From positions 1-7,424 of the forward strand of contig CAKQKA010000076.1 in assembly GCA_934247855.1 (NCBI GenBank): a stretch of DNA of 7,424 nucleotides, read 5' to 3'. Below the pieces are notes generated by a model that did not search any database, was not told where the DNA came from, and was given only the letters and a program-made list of their open reading frames with translations. How positions within the stretch are numbered: the stretch's first letter is position 1; the number at the start of each line of letters is the position of its first letter. Both the position numbers and the translations under genes were made by a program. Source of the DNA: an uncultured Clostridia bacterium (GTDB lineage: Bacteria > Bacillota > Clostridia > Christensenellales > Borkfalkiaceae). This document shows positions 1-6,488 of this stretch, piece by piece.

Positions 1-70
1 CCAATATTCAGTTCAATAAACATTGATAAATAAGGAAACAAATAATTACATAATAAACCAAAAGAATCAG

Positions 71-99
71 TTGACAATTCGAGCTCCTCAATATATAAT
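71..99 (+). promoter_or_regulatory. Consensus sigma-A promoter for the FAD-dependent dehydrogenase
   Basis: The sequence shows TTGACA at 71-76 and TATAAT at 94-99, separated by exactly 17 bp. Both hexamers match the housekeeping sigma-70/sigma-A consensus perfectly. A start near position 106 would give a leader of about 42 bases. The -10 box lies inside a short A/T-only palindrome (AATAT, 3 bases, ATATT at 90-102), which may be chance in such AT-rich DNA. The leader contains a weak A/T-only inverted repeat (126-139) just before the ribosome binding site. The rest of 1-147 shows no gene or RNA that I can support. Confidence 0.85.
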
Positions 100-147
100 A
101 TTCTAGTCTTTTGATGAAGAAAAATATTTTTTGAAAAATGAGGTATT

Positions 148-1563
148 ATGAAAACCGATATTTTGATTATAGGCGCGGGTCCCGCGGGAATATTTACAGC
201 TCTTGAAATGCTTCGCTACGGATCAAAAAAGAAAATTACCATCATAGAAAAAGGTAAAGCAGTAGAAAACAGATTTTGTCCGAAAGTCAAAACTCAGAAA
301 TGCATGAATTGCAAGCCCTGCAATATTACAACGGGTTTTTCGGGCGCGGGTGCTTTTTCTGACGGTAAATTATCTTTATCTTACGAAGTCGGTGGCGATT
401 TGCCTACTTTGATAGGTGAAGTAAATGCTCAGAACCTGATAGATTACACAGATAATATTTATCTCGAGTTCGGCGCCGATACGCATATCGAAGGCATAAA
501 CAACAGCGATGATGTAAAAGAAATAAGAAAAAGAGCAATTCAGGCAGGTTTACGTCTGGTAGATTGCCCCATAAGGCATATGGGAACAGAAAAGGCGCAA
601 GGTATTTATTTGTCTATCGAAAACTATCTGCGTGATCACGGCGTTGAATTGATCTTTTCGGCTGAATGCAACAATCTTATTTTTAACGAAGAAAATACAG
701 CCTGCATAGGCGCAGAGATATCCGAAGGAAGCAAGCAATACGAGTATTTTGCAGACGAAATTATCGTTGCGACAGGCAGACGCGGAAGCGATTGGCTTGA
801 AAAAATATGTTTCGAGCACAATATTGCACATGAACCCGGCACGGTTGATATCGGCGTAAGAGTTGAGGTTCGTAACGAGGTTATGGAGAAGGTAAACGCT
901 TGTCTTTACGAATCCAAACTTATAGGGTATCCAAAGCCTTTCAAAAACAAGGTCAGGACGTTCTGCCAGAACCCCGGCGGTTTTGTGAGTCAGGAAAACT
1001 ACGATAATAATCTTGCGGTCGTTAACGGACATTCGTATAAAGAACTTAAATCCGAAAATACGAACCTTGCAATTCTATGTTCACACAACTTTACTTATCC
1101 GTTCAATCAACCTATCGAATATGCGCAAAAAGTCGGCGAATTGACGAATATGTTGGGTGCCGGGCATATCCTTGTTCAAAGATTCGGCGATATACTCGAT
1201 GGAAAACGCACATGGGAGAAAGAGCTGCTTCGTTCCAACGTTAAACCCACGCTTAAAGACGCAGTGGCAGGTGACATAACCGCGGCAATGCCGTACAGAT
1301 CGCTTACGAACATTTTGAATTTTATAATAGCCGTAGATAAAGTCGTCCCCGGATTTGCCGCGCCGGAAACACTTCTTTATTCGCCCGAGTTAAAATTTTA
1401 TTCTAACCGCGTAAAAATGGATTCAGAACTCAATACGAGTATCGAACATTTATATTGCCTTGGCGATTCGAGCGGTTGGACGAGAGGACTAATGATGGCA
1501 TCCGTCATGGGGGTTAAAATGGGCAGGAAACTTCTCAAAAAAGACGGAATCGACGTAGAGTAA
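148..1563 (+). CDS. FAD-dependent dehydrogenase (COG2509-like), function unknown
   Basis: A flavoprotein of 471 residues, resembling the uncharacterised FAD-dependent dehydrogenase family common in clostridia and thermophiles; it is probably cytosolic, as no signal peptide or membrane segment is seen. The N-terminus has the dinucleotide-binding motif GAGPAG (residues 9-14), with Glu34 ending the second beta strand as expected for FAD ribose binding. A cysteine cluster follows (C44, C52, C55, C58), then the family signature GAGAFSDGKL (about 66-75). The C-terminus has the second FAD motif, GDSSGWTRGL (439-448). The substrate cannot be read from the sequence. The start is chosen because GAGG at 140-143 precedes it, though the spacer is short (4 bases), and because the flavin motif begins at once. 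The gene ends in tandem in-frame TAA codons. It has its own promoter and no functional link to the genes downstream is evident. The family assignment is strong; the role is not known. Confidence 0.88.
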   Translation: MKTDILIIGAGPAGIFTALEMLRYGSKKKITIIEKGKAVENRFCPKVKTQKCMNCKPCNITTGFSGAGAFSDGKLSLSYEVGGDLPTLIGEVNAQNLIDYTDNIYLEFGADTHIEGINNSDDVKEIRKRAIQAGLRLVDCPIRHMGTEKAQGIYLSIENYLRDHGVELIFSAECNNLIFNEENTACIGAEISEGSKQYEYFADEIIVATGRRGSDWLEKICFEHNIAHEPGTVDIGVRVEVRNEVMEKVNACLYESKLIGYPKPFKNKVRTFCQNPGGFVSQENYDNNLAVVNGHSYKELKSENTNLAILCSHNFTYPFNQPIEYAQKVGELTNMLGAGHILVQRFGDILDGKRTWEKELLRSNVKPTLKDAVAGDITAAMPYRSLTNILNFIIAVDKVVPGFAAPETLLYSPELKFYSNRVKMDSELNTSIEHLYCLGDSSGWTRGLMMASVMGVKMGRKLLKKDGIDVE

Positions 1564-1581
1564 TAAATATATGATTATGTA

Positions 1582-1627
1582 CAAGCGTTTTGTCCCGATG
1601 TTTTGCACATTTGCGCAAAAACGCTTG
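1582..1627. repeat. 10-bp inverted repeat between the FAD gene and yicC
   Basis: CAAGCGTTTT at 1582-1591 is the exact reverse complement of AAAACGCTTG at 1618-1627, with 26 bases between. A second, shorter pairing, TTTTGC (1601-1606) with GCAAAA (1615-1620), shares bases with the right arm, so the two folds exclude each other. No clean T-tract follows on either strand, so a standard intrinsic terminator is not shown, although the stretch after the right arm is T-rich. The right arm overlaps the -35 box of the yicC promoter. It could be an imperfect terminator of the FAD gene, an operator, or chance. Confidence 0.5.
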
Positions 1628-1653
1628 ATTGTTTCGTCAATTTATGATATAGT
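1625..1653 (+). promoter_or_regulatory. Probable sigma-A promoter for yicC-rpoZ
   Basis: TTGATT at 1625-1630 and TATAGT at 1648-1653 are 17 bp apart, each close to consensus. A start near 1660 would give a leader of about 26 bases ending in the ribosome binding site AGGGGA (1670-1675), 10 bases before the yicC ATG. The promoter lies in the only sizeable gap upstream of yicC, which supports it. Confidence 0.65.
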
Positions 1654-1661
1654 AATCATAA
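1642..1661. promoter_or_regulatory. Dyad over the yicC -10 box, possible operator
   Basis: TTATGAT (1642-1648) and ATCATAA (1655-1661) are perfect inverted arms with a 6-base spacer, and the -10 hexamer lies within the dyad. This is the geometry of a repressor operator. No regulator is encoded in the window and I do not recognise the site as a known box; its arms resemble a PerR/Fur-like half-site only loosely, and the spacing is wrong for one. AT-rich dyads also arise by chance. Confidence 0.35.
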
Positions 1662-1685
1662 TTAAAATCAGGGGATGTTGCGTCA

Positions 1686-2558
1686 ATGTATAGTATGACG
1701 GGGTTCGGTAAAGCCGAATACAAAAACGGTTACGAAATAACCGTCGAAATTAAAACGGTAAACAATCGTTTTTTAGACGTTTTACCGAAATATCCCAAAT
1801 CATTTGTAGCTTATGACGATTTGATTCGCAAAACCGTTCAAAACAAGATTACCCGTGGTCGAGTCGAACTGTTTTTCTCGTTTTCCGATACGCGCGATTG
1901 CGAAAAGACCGTCAACGTCGATTTACCGCTTGCAAAGGCATATTACGACGCGTCGGTGAAAATTTCCGACTATCTGGGAATAGAAAACGATTTCACGGTG
2001 GGGCAGATTATGCGCAGCCCGGATGTTATCGATTTCTCAGACGATTCTGAAGATGATGAACAGGCGTTGGCGACTGCTATAAAAACAGTGCTTGAAAATG
2101 CGCTTGACAATCTGAACGCAATGCGCAAAACCGAGGGCGATAAACTGAAAAACGATTTGTTGGCCCACGTTGGCGAAGTTGAAAAACTCGTTGATAAAAT
2201 TGAACAGCGCGCGCCGATTGTTGCGGAAAATTTCCGTAAACGCATCGACGAAAGAGTAAGAAATATTCTTTCGGCAACGCAAGTCGATGAAGCAAGATTA
2301 TTGCAAGAAGTTGCTCTGTTTGCCGATAAATCGTGCATAGATGAAGAAATTACTCGTTTGAAATCACACATATCGCAATATAGGAAATTAATGGAGCTCG
2401 ATACACCGGGCAGAAAAGTCGATTTTCTCGTGCAGGAATTCAATCGAGAAGCGAATACGATTTGCTCTAAATCCAATGATATCGAAGTTACAAACGACGC
2501 GTTATTGCTTAAAGGCGAAATCGAAAAAATTCGCGAACAAATTCAAAATATCGAATAA
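1686..2558 (+). CDS. yicC: YicC/YloC family endoribonuclease
   Basis: A 290-residue protein, full length for the YicC/YloC family. Family members are reported as endoribonucleases acting on RNA in the cytosol; E. coli YicC is linked to small-RNA turnover. The N-terminus carries the family hallmark SMTGFG (residues 3-8), opening the YicC-like N-terminal domain (about 2-155). A helical, charged linker (about 150-205) follows. The C-terminal DUF1732 region (about 205-290) has the conserved EVALFADK, GRKVDFLVQEFNREANT and the terminal REQIQNIE. The start is chosen because it places MTGFG at the extreme N-terminus and AGGGGA lies 10 bases upstream. It is followed after 63 bases by rpoZ, probably in one transcript. 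In most Bacillota, remA and gmk stand between these two; here they do not. The family call is near certain; RNase activity of this protein is inferred from homology. Confidence 0.95.
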   Translation: MYSMTGFGKAEYKNGYEITVEIKTVNNRFLDVLPKYPKSFVAYDDLIRKTVQNKITRGRVELFFSFSDTRDCEKTVNVDLPLAKAYYDASVKISDYLGIENDFTVGQIMRSPDVIDFSDDSEDDEQALATAIKTVLENALDNLNAMRKTEGDKLKNDLLAHVGEVEKLVDKIEQRAPIVAENFRKRIDERVRNILSATQVDEARLLQEVALFADKSCIDEEITRLKSHISQYRKLMELDTPGRKVDFLVQEFNREANTICSKSNDIEVTNDALLLKGEIEKIREQIQNIE

Positions 2559-2578
2559 AATCGTTTGATGCGATTTTA
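2556..2578 (+). repeat. Weak hairpin at the yicC stop codon
   Basis: TAAAATCG (2556-2563) pairs perfectly with CGATTTTA (2571-2578) around a 7-base loop, beginning in the yicC stop codon. Only two G-C pairs support it, and the T-rich stretch that follows is interrupted, so it would be a poor terminator. It may be a partial attenuator or processing site between yicC and rpoZ, or chance. Confidence 0.3.
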
Positions 2579-2607
2579 GGCTTTTAACTTTTATAAATAC
2601 ATTCTTC

Positions 2608-2613
2608 GGAGGA
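2608..2613 (+). promoter_or_regulatory. Strong ribosome binding site of rpoZ
   Basis: GGAGGA ends 8 bases before the rpoZ ATG, an optimal spacing. It fixes the start of this very short gene and shows that the organism uses canonical anti-SD pairing, which makes the lack of such a site before priA stand out. Confidence 0.85.
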
Positions 2614-2621
2614 AATATAGA

Positions 2622-2825
2622 ATGCTTCATGAACCGCCTATTGATGAATTGGCAGCAAAAATGGGATCTAAATACGCTCTTTGCGTTGTTGCATCCAAGC
2701 GTGCACGTCAACTTATAGACAATGCGCAAAATCAAGGTCTTACCGATATACCCGGCGGAGAAAAACCGCTTACGGTTGCGGCAAAGGAAATCTACGACAA
2801 TAAGATAATTCCGACAAAATTCTGA
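2622..2825 (+). CDS. rpoZ: DNA-directed RNA polymerase subunit omega
   Basis: A 67-residue protein, the typical size of the Bacillota omega subunit, which binds beta-prime and aids assembly and stability of RNA polymerase. The sequence shows the family pattern: the N-terminal PPIDELAAKMGSKYAL (about residues 5-20, like P-SIDEL----SKY-L), then VVASKRARQL (22-31), the helix that clasps beta-prime, and a C-terminal KPLTVAAKEIYDNKI (about 48-62, matching the KP-T-A--EI---KI element). The start is set by a strong GGAGGA site. The gene lies 63 bases after yicC and ends at an intrinsic terminator, so it closes the yicC transcription unit. Gene gmk, normally directly upstream in both Bacillota and E. 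coli, is missing. Confidence 0.95.
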   Translation: MLHEPPIDELAAKMGSKYALCVVASKRARQLIDNAQNQGLTDIPGGEKPLTVAAKEIYDNKIIPTKF

Positions 2826-2849
2826 AAAATGCTCTTAGGAGCATTTTTT
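2825..2849 (+). terminator. Intrinsic terminator after rpoZ
   Basis: AAAAATGCTC (2825-2834) and GAGCATTTTT (2839-2848) form a perfect 10-bp stem with a 4-base TTAG loop, and a run of six T covers 2844-2849. The stem starts on the last base of the rpoZ stop codon. The A-run on the left arm would act as a T-run on the opposite strand, so it could be bidirectional. It separates yicC-rpoZ from priA-def-fmt-rsmB. Confidence 0.92.
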
Positions 2850-2851
2850 AC

Positions 2852-2857
2852 TATAAT
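2852..2857 (+). promoter_or_regulatory. TATAAT before priA, possible leaderless promoter
   Basis: An exact -10 consensus hexamer lies 5 bases before the priA ATG. Initiation 6-7 bases downstream of such a box would start the mRNA at or within a base or two of the A of the ATG. No good -35 is present: the 17-bp position (2829-2834) reads ATGCTC, inside the terminator stem, and there is no extended -10 TG. The call therefore rests on the hexamer and its position only. Confidence 0.35.
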
Positions 2858-2862
2858 TTGCT

Positions 2863-5061
2863 ATGATCGCTGAGGTAATTGTTGATATTACGAATAGTGA
2901 GCTCGATCGTATTTTTGACTACGATACGGGCGATTTAAGCGTTGATGCCGGTTGTCGCGTCAGCGTTCCTTTCGGCAACAGAAAAATCGAAGGCGTTGTG
3001 ATCGGGTTAAAACAATCAAGCGATTTACCCAAAGAAAAAATCAAAAGTATTTTGTCTGTAAGCGACGATTTTCCCGCACTGACGAAAGAGTCTTTAAAAC
3101 TTGTCGATTATATTTCAGGGCGCTATAAAGTAAGTAAAGCGTTGGCTATGCGATTGTTTTTGCCTTCTGAAATGCGACGCGGGCAGGTCGCGGAAAAAAC
3201 GGTCGAATTTCTTTTTGTACCGCAAGCGGGTACGCTCGATGACGCTTTAACAAAGTTAAGCGCGAGCGCAAAGAGTCAGAAAGCGGCTTTATCAAAGCTA
3301 TATTCTGCAGGAAGAATGCGAGCTTCTGAACTCAGAAGCGAATTTGGCAGCGGAGCGGTAAAACAACTGCTTGAAAAAAATCTGATTTGCTCGGAAAACG
3401 TAACGGTTTGTCGTATACCATATTCTGAAATGATGAACTCGTCGAAGTCGGTAACGCTTGTACCCGCTCAGCAGAATGCAGTAGATTCGATAACGAATAC
3501 AGATAAAAAAGTAACGTTGATTCACGGCGTTACGGGGAGCGGTAAAACCGAGGTATATCTTGAACTTATAAGACGCGCTATAGAAAACGGTAAAACAGCT
3601 ATAATGCTTGTGCCGGAAATATCGCTTACACCGCAAATGCTAAAACAATTACGCGGAAGGTTTAACGAACTTTGCGCTATTTTGCACAGCGGTTTGTCTG
3701 CAGGCGAAAGATTTGACGAATGGAGAAGGCTTCGCACAGGCGAGGCAAAAATCGCAATCGGCGCGAGGAGCGCAATATTCGCTCCGCTTTCGGATCTTGG
3801 CGTAATAATTATCGACGAAGAGCACGACGGGAGTTATGAAAGCGAAAGTTCGCCTAGGTATTCAACGTTCGATATCGCAAAATTTCGAGCGGATTACAAT
3901 GGTTGTAAACTTGTTCTCGGTAGCGCCACACCGTCGGTAGAAAGTTATTTGAAAGCCAAAGAAGGTATTTTCAATCTTGTTAAAATGCCTGAGCGAATAA
4001 ACAAAAGACCGTTGCCCGAAGTAATCGTCGCCGATATGAGACAAGAGGTAAGAAGAGGAAACAATACTTTTTTTTCTTCCTATTTAAAAGACGAACTCGA
4101 AAAAACACTGAAAAACAACAATCAAGCGATAATTTTTCTCAATCGACGGGGATATTCGCAGCAGGTAATTTGTCGTGAATGCGGCTATGTAGCAACTTGT
4201 ACGACTTGCGATGTATCGCTCAATTATCACCGTGACGGAAACGTGCTTAAATGTCATTACTGCGGAACGAATTACCATATGTTATCGGCTTGCCCCGAGT
4301 GCGGTTCGCATAATTTGTCGTTTATCGGTACGGGTACGCAAAAGATTGTAACAGAACTTAAACAATTGTTTCCGGATGCGTCGATTATACGAATGGATAA
4401 CGATACGACGTCAAACAAGGAAGGACATTATAAAATACTTTCGGCATTTGCTTCGCACGAAGCAGATATTCTGGTCGGCACTCAAATGATTGCGAAGGGG
4501 CACGATTTTCCGCATGTTACGCTTGTAGGAATACTCGACGCCGATATGAGTTTGCATTTCAGCGATTACAGAAGCGGTGAAAGAACCTTTCAACTCTTAA
4601 CTCAGGTTGCGGGGCGAAGCGGTCGTGCGGAAGATAAAGGGACGGTCGTTTTGCAAACATATTCGCCGAATAATCCCGTCTTACGGCTTGCAATGAATTA
4701 CGATTACGAGGGATTCTATCAGCGCGAGATTGCAATTCGTAAAGCAACCCATTTTCCGCCGTATGCGCGTATAATCCGTGTTCTGGTGGAAGCGGGTGAG
4801 GAGAACGATGCCGTCGAAACGCTTAAATCGATTTATTTTGCGCTAAAAGACATTTACGATAAAAACCAATCGTCGTTCTCTTTTTTTAACAAGATGAAAT
4901 CACCGATTAAAAAATTAAAAAACAAGTACAGGTATCAGGTTCTTATGCGTATCGTTGAAAACGACGACGATTTAAGAGATAAAATATTCGACGCGGCATT
5001 GAAATATAAAAACGATAAAACAATCATCACGATTGAGGAAAACCCGTCGAACCTGAGCTGA
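2863..5061 (+). CDS. priA: Primosomal protein N' (PriA replication-restart helicase)
   Basis: A 732-residue superfamily 2 DNA helicase that recognises stalled or repaired forks and reloads the replicative helicase. It equals E. coli PriA in length and is somewhat shorter than Bacillus PriA. The N-terminal 3'-end-binding domain shows RVSVPFGNRKIEGVVIGL (residues 32-49). Helicase motifs follow: Walker A GVTGSGKT (222-229), GARSAIFAP (300-308), Walker B DEEH (318-321), GSATPS (353-358), GTQMIAKGHDFP (539-550) and QVAGRSGR (581-588). Eight zinc-binding cysteines are all present (C437, C440, C446, C449, C464, C467, C477, C480). The start is chosen because MIAEVIVDI is the usual PriA N-terminus, although no ribosome binding site lies at a workable distance; the only purine motif, GGAG at 2838-2841, is 21 bases away and inside the terminator. 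In other Bacillota coaBC precedes priA; here rpoZ does. Def follows after 18 bases. Confidence 0.97.
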   Translation: MIAEVIVDITNSELDRIFDYDTGDLSVDAGCRVSVPFGNRKIEGVVIGLKQSSDLPKEKIKSILSVSDDFPALTKESLKLVDYISGRYKVSKALAMRLFLPSEMRRGQVAEKTVEFLFVPQAGTLDDALTKLSASAKSQKAALSKLYSAGRMRASELRSEFGSGAVKQLLEKNLICSENVTVCRIPYSEMMNSSKSVTLVPAQQNAVDSITNTDKKVTLIHGVTGSGKTEVYLELIRRAIENGKTAIMLVPEISLTPQMLKQLRGRFNELCAILHSGLSAGERFDEWRRLRTGEAKIAIGARSAIFAPLSDLGVIIIDEEHDGSYESESSPRYSTFDIAKFRADYNGCKLVLGSATPSVESYLKAKEGIFNLVKMPERINKRPLPEVIVADMRQEVRRGNNTFFSSYLKDELEKTLKNNNQAIIFLNRRGYSQQVICRECGYVATCTTCDVSLNYHRDGNVLKCHYCGTNYHMLSACPECGSHNLSFIGTGTQKIVTELKQLFPDASIIRMDNDTTSNKEGHYKILSAFASHEADILVGTQMIAKGHDFPHVTLVGILDADMSLHFSDYRSGERTFQLLTQVAGRSGRAEDKGTVVLQTYSPNNPVLRLAMNYDYEGFYQREIAIRKATHFPPYARIIRVLVEAGEENDAVETLKSIYFALKDIYDKNQSSFSFFNKMKSPIKKLKNKYRYQVLMRIVENDDDLRDKIFDAALKYKNDKTIITIEENPSNLS

Positions 5062-5070
5062 TAAGCAAAC

Positions 5071-5076
5071 GGAGGG
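5071..5076 (+). promoter_or_regulatory. Ribosome binding site of def, tight spacing
   Basis: GGAGGG is a strong Shine-Dalgarno match but ends only 3 bases before the def ATG (4 if GGAGG is taken as the core), shorter than the usual 5-9. The FAD gene shows a similarly short 4-base spacer. The start is still preferred because the protein then begins with the normal Def N-terminus. Confidence 0.75.
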
Positions 5077-5079
5077 AAT

Positions 5080-5538
5080 ATGGCAATAAGGAATATTATA
5101 CAATTAGGTGATCCCGTACTGAGGAAGAAGAGCTTCGCGGTGGAAACGATTTCTCCGAAAATTATTCAGCTGCTTGACGATATGAAAGATACGCTTAATA
5201 AAGCCAAAGGAGCAGGACTTGCGGCTGTGCAGGTCGGGGTTTTACGCCGAGTCTTTATTGTTGACGTTGACGAAGGGTATTTTGAATTTATCAATCCGGA
5301 AATAATATCGCAAAAAGGCGAGCAATACGGCCCCGAAGGTTGTTTATCGGTAAAGGGCAAATGGGGAGACGTAAAACGCCCCAACCAAGTAGTTGTTAAA
5401 GCAACTGACCGTAACGGTAAACAATTCAAACTTAAAGCCGAAGGTTTTTTTGCAAGAGCGGTATGTCATGAATACGATCATCTTGACGGAATTGTTTACG
5501 TCGACAAAGCCGATAATCTCAGGAGTGAAATAGATTGA
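5080..5538 (+). CDS. def: Peptide deformylase
   Basis: A 152-residue metalloenzyme, normal for the short Def types, which removes the formyl group from the N-terminal methionine of new proteins at the ribosome. All three family motifs are intact: motif 1 GAGLAAVQVG (residues 44-53), motif 2 EGCLS (86-90) with metal ligand C88, and motif 3 HEYDH (130-134) with metal ligands H130 and H134 and catalytic E131. The N-terminus, AIRNIIQLGDPVLRKKS, is typical. It sits 18 bases after priA and its stop codon overlaps the start of fmt, the enzyme that adds the group Def removes, so the pair should be made together. Nothing suggests loss of activity. Confidence 0.97.
   Translation: MAIRNIIQLGDPVLRKKSFAVETISPKIIQLLDDMKDTLNKAKGAGLAAVQVGVLRRVFIVDVDEGYFEFINPEIISQKGEQYGPEGCLSVKGKWGDVKRPNQVVVKATDRNGKQFKLKAEGFFARAVCHEYDHLDGIVYVDKADNLRSEID
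5521..5525 (+). promoter_or_regulatory. Ribosome binding site of fmt inside def
   Basis: AGGAG within the last codons of def lies 9 bases before the TTG start of fmt. It supports the non-ATG start, since no upstream ATG in frame would give a normal Fmt N-terminus. Confidence 0.75.
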
Positions 5539-6488
5539 AAGTAATATTTTTAGGCACGCCTGATTTTTCGGTGCCGACATTAAAAGCAATAATTAAAAGT
5601 CACCATCAGTTACTCGCAGTAGTTACTCAACCGGACAAACCATCGGGCAGAGGCGAAAGACTTTCTTATTCGCCGGTTAAGCAAGTTGCACTTGAAAACA
5701 ACCTTAAAGTATTGCAATATGATAAGATTCGACTGCAGGGCGTTGACGATTTAAAACGGCTGGCGCCGGATATTATGGTTACTTGTGCATTTGGTCAGAT
5801 TCTCTCGCAGGAGATTATCGATATCGCGCCGCACGGCATTATAAACGTACATGCATCTCTTCTTCCGAAATACCGCGGAGCGGCTCCTATACAATGGTCG
5901 ATTCTGAACGGCGATAAAGAAACCGGCGTTACGATAATGCAAACCGAAGCGGGTATTGATACGGGCGATATTATTGCCGTAGAAAAAACAATTATTTCAC
6001 CTGAAGAAACGGCGGGCGAATTATTTGACAGGCTTTCGTTTATCGGTGCAGAATTGTTGGTCAGAACGTTGGATGACATCGAGCAAGGAACGGCAACATT
6101 TACCCCGCAGGATCACTCAAGTGCAACACACGTAAAAATGTTGAAAAAATCAGACGGAATGCTTGATTTTAAAAACAATTGCGAGACGCTTGTTAACTTT
6201 GTGAGGGGGATGAATCCGTGGCCTTGCGCGTATACTTTTTTGCACGACAAGATGCTTAAAGTTTATAAAGCAGAAAAAGTCGAAGATGTTGATGATTCGC
6301 AATATGCCGACGGGCAAATAATGTTTGCCGACAGCAAAAACGGACTTGTCGTGAAATGTAAAAACGGAGCGCTGCGCCTTTGCGTTATTCAGATCGAGGG
6401 CAAAAAACGAATGAAAGATACAGATTTTGTAATCGGGCAAAGAATAAACCTTGCGGAAAAAATCATACTCGGCGAGCACGATCAATGA
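5535..6488 (+). CDS. fmt: Methionyl-tRNA formyltransferase
   Basis: A 317-residue enzyme of usual length that transfers a formyl group from 10-formyltetrahydrofolate to initiator Met-tRNA. It starts at TTG, read as methionine; this start gives the standard N-terminus KVIFLGTPDFSVPTL (residues 2-16). The N-terminal formyltransferase domain has QPDKPSGRG (34-42) and the folate-site signature VHASLLPKYRGAAPI (105-119). The catalytic triad is present as N104, H106 and D142, matching N106, H108 and D144 of the E. coli enzyme. The C-terminal tRNA-binding domain (about 205-317) includes FVRGMNPWPCAYTF. The TTG overlaps the TGA of def (TTGA), and its own TGA overlaps the ATG of rsmB (ATGA), so translation of def, fmt and rsmB is probably coupled. 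A weak initiator codon may lower Fmt output relative to Def. Confidence 0.97.
   Translation: MKVIFLGTPDFSVPTLKAIIKSHHQLLAVVTQPDKPSGRGERLSYSPVKQVALENNLKVLQYDKIRLQGVDDLKRLAPDIMVTCAFGQILSQEIIDIAPHGIINVHASLLPKYRGAAPIQWSILNGDKETGVTIMQTEAGIDTGDIIAVEKTIISPEETAGELFDRLSFIGAELLVRTLDDIEQGTATFTPQDHSSATHVKMLKKSDGMLDFKNNCETLVNFVRGMNPWPCAYTFLHDKMLKVYKAEKVEDVDDSQYADGQIMFADSKNGLVVKCKNGALRLCVIQIEGKKRMKDTDFVIGQRINLAEKIILGEHDQ

Noticed and set aside
77..93. GAGCTC palindrome in the spacer of the first promoter as an operator
   Set aside because: Only the 6-bp core is symmetrical; the flanks do not extend the dyad, and GAGCTC also appears inside coding sequence elsewhere in the window.
550..1032. 160-residue open frame on the - strand inside the FAD gene
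   Set aside because: It lies wholly opposite a gene with strong family motifs, has no recognisable domain, and looks like a codon-bias shadow.
1970..2476. 168-residue serine-rich open frame on the - strand inside yicC
   Set aside because: The serine-rich composition is what the reverse complement of acidic and Arg-rich codons gives; no domain or promoter is seen.
2592..2597. TATAAA as a separate promoter for rpoZ
   Set aside because: No -35-like hexamer lies at 15-18 bp; the nearest, TTGATG at 2565-2570, is 21 bp away, and the region is simply AT-rich.
4068..4075. Run of eight T in priA as a phase-variation or slippage site
   Set aside because: It is short, lies in a Phe-Phe-Ser coding stretch, and phase variation of an important replication gene is implausible; both alternative frames would truncate PriA.
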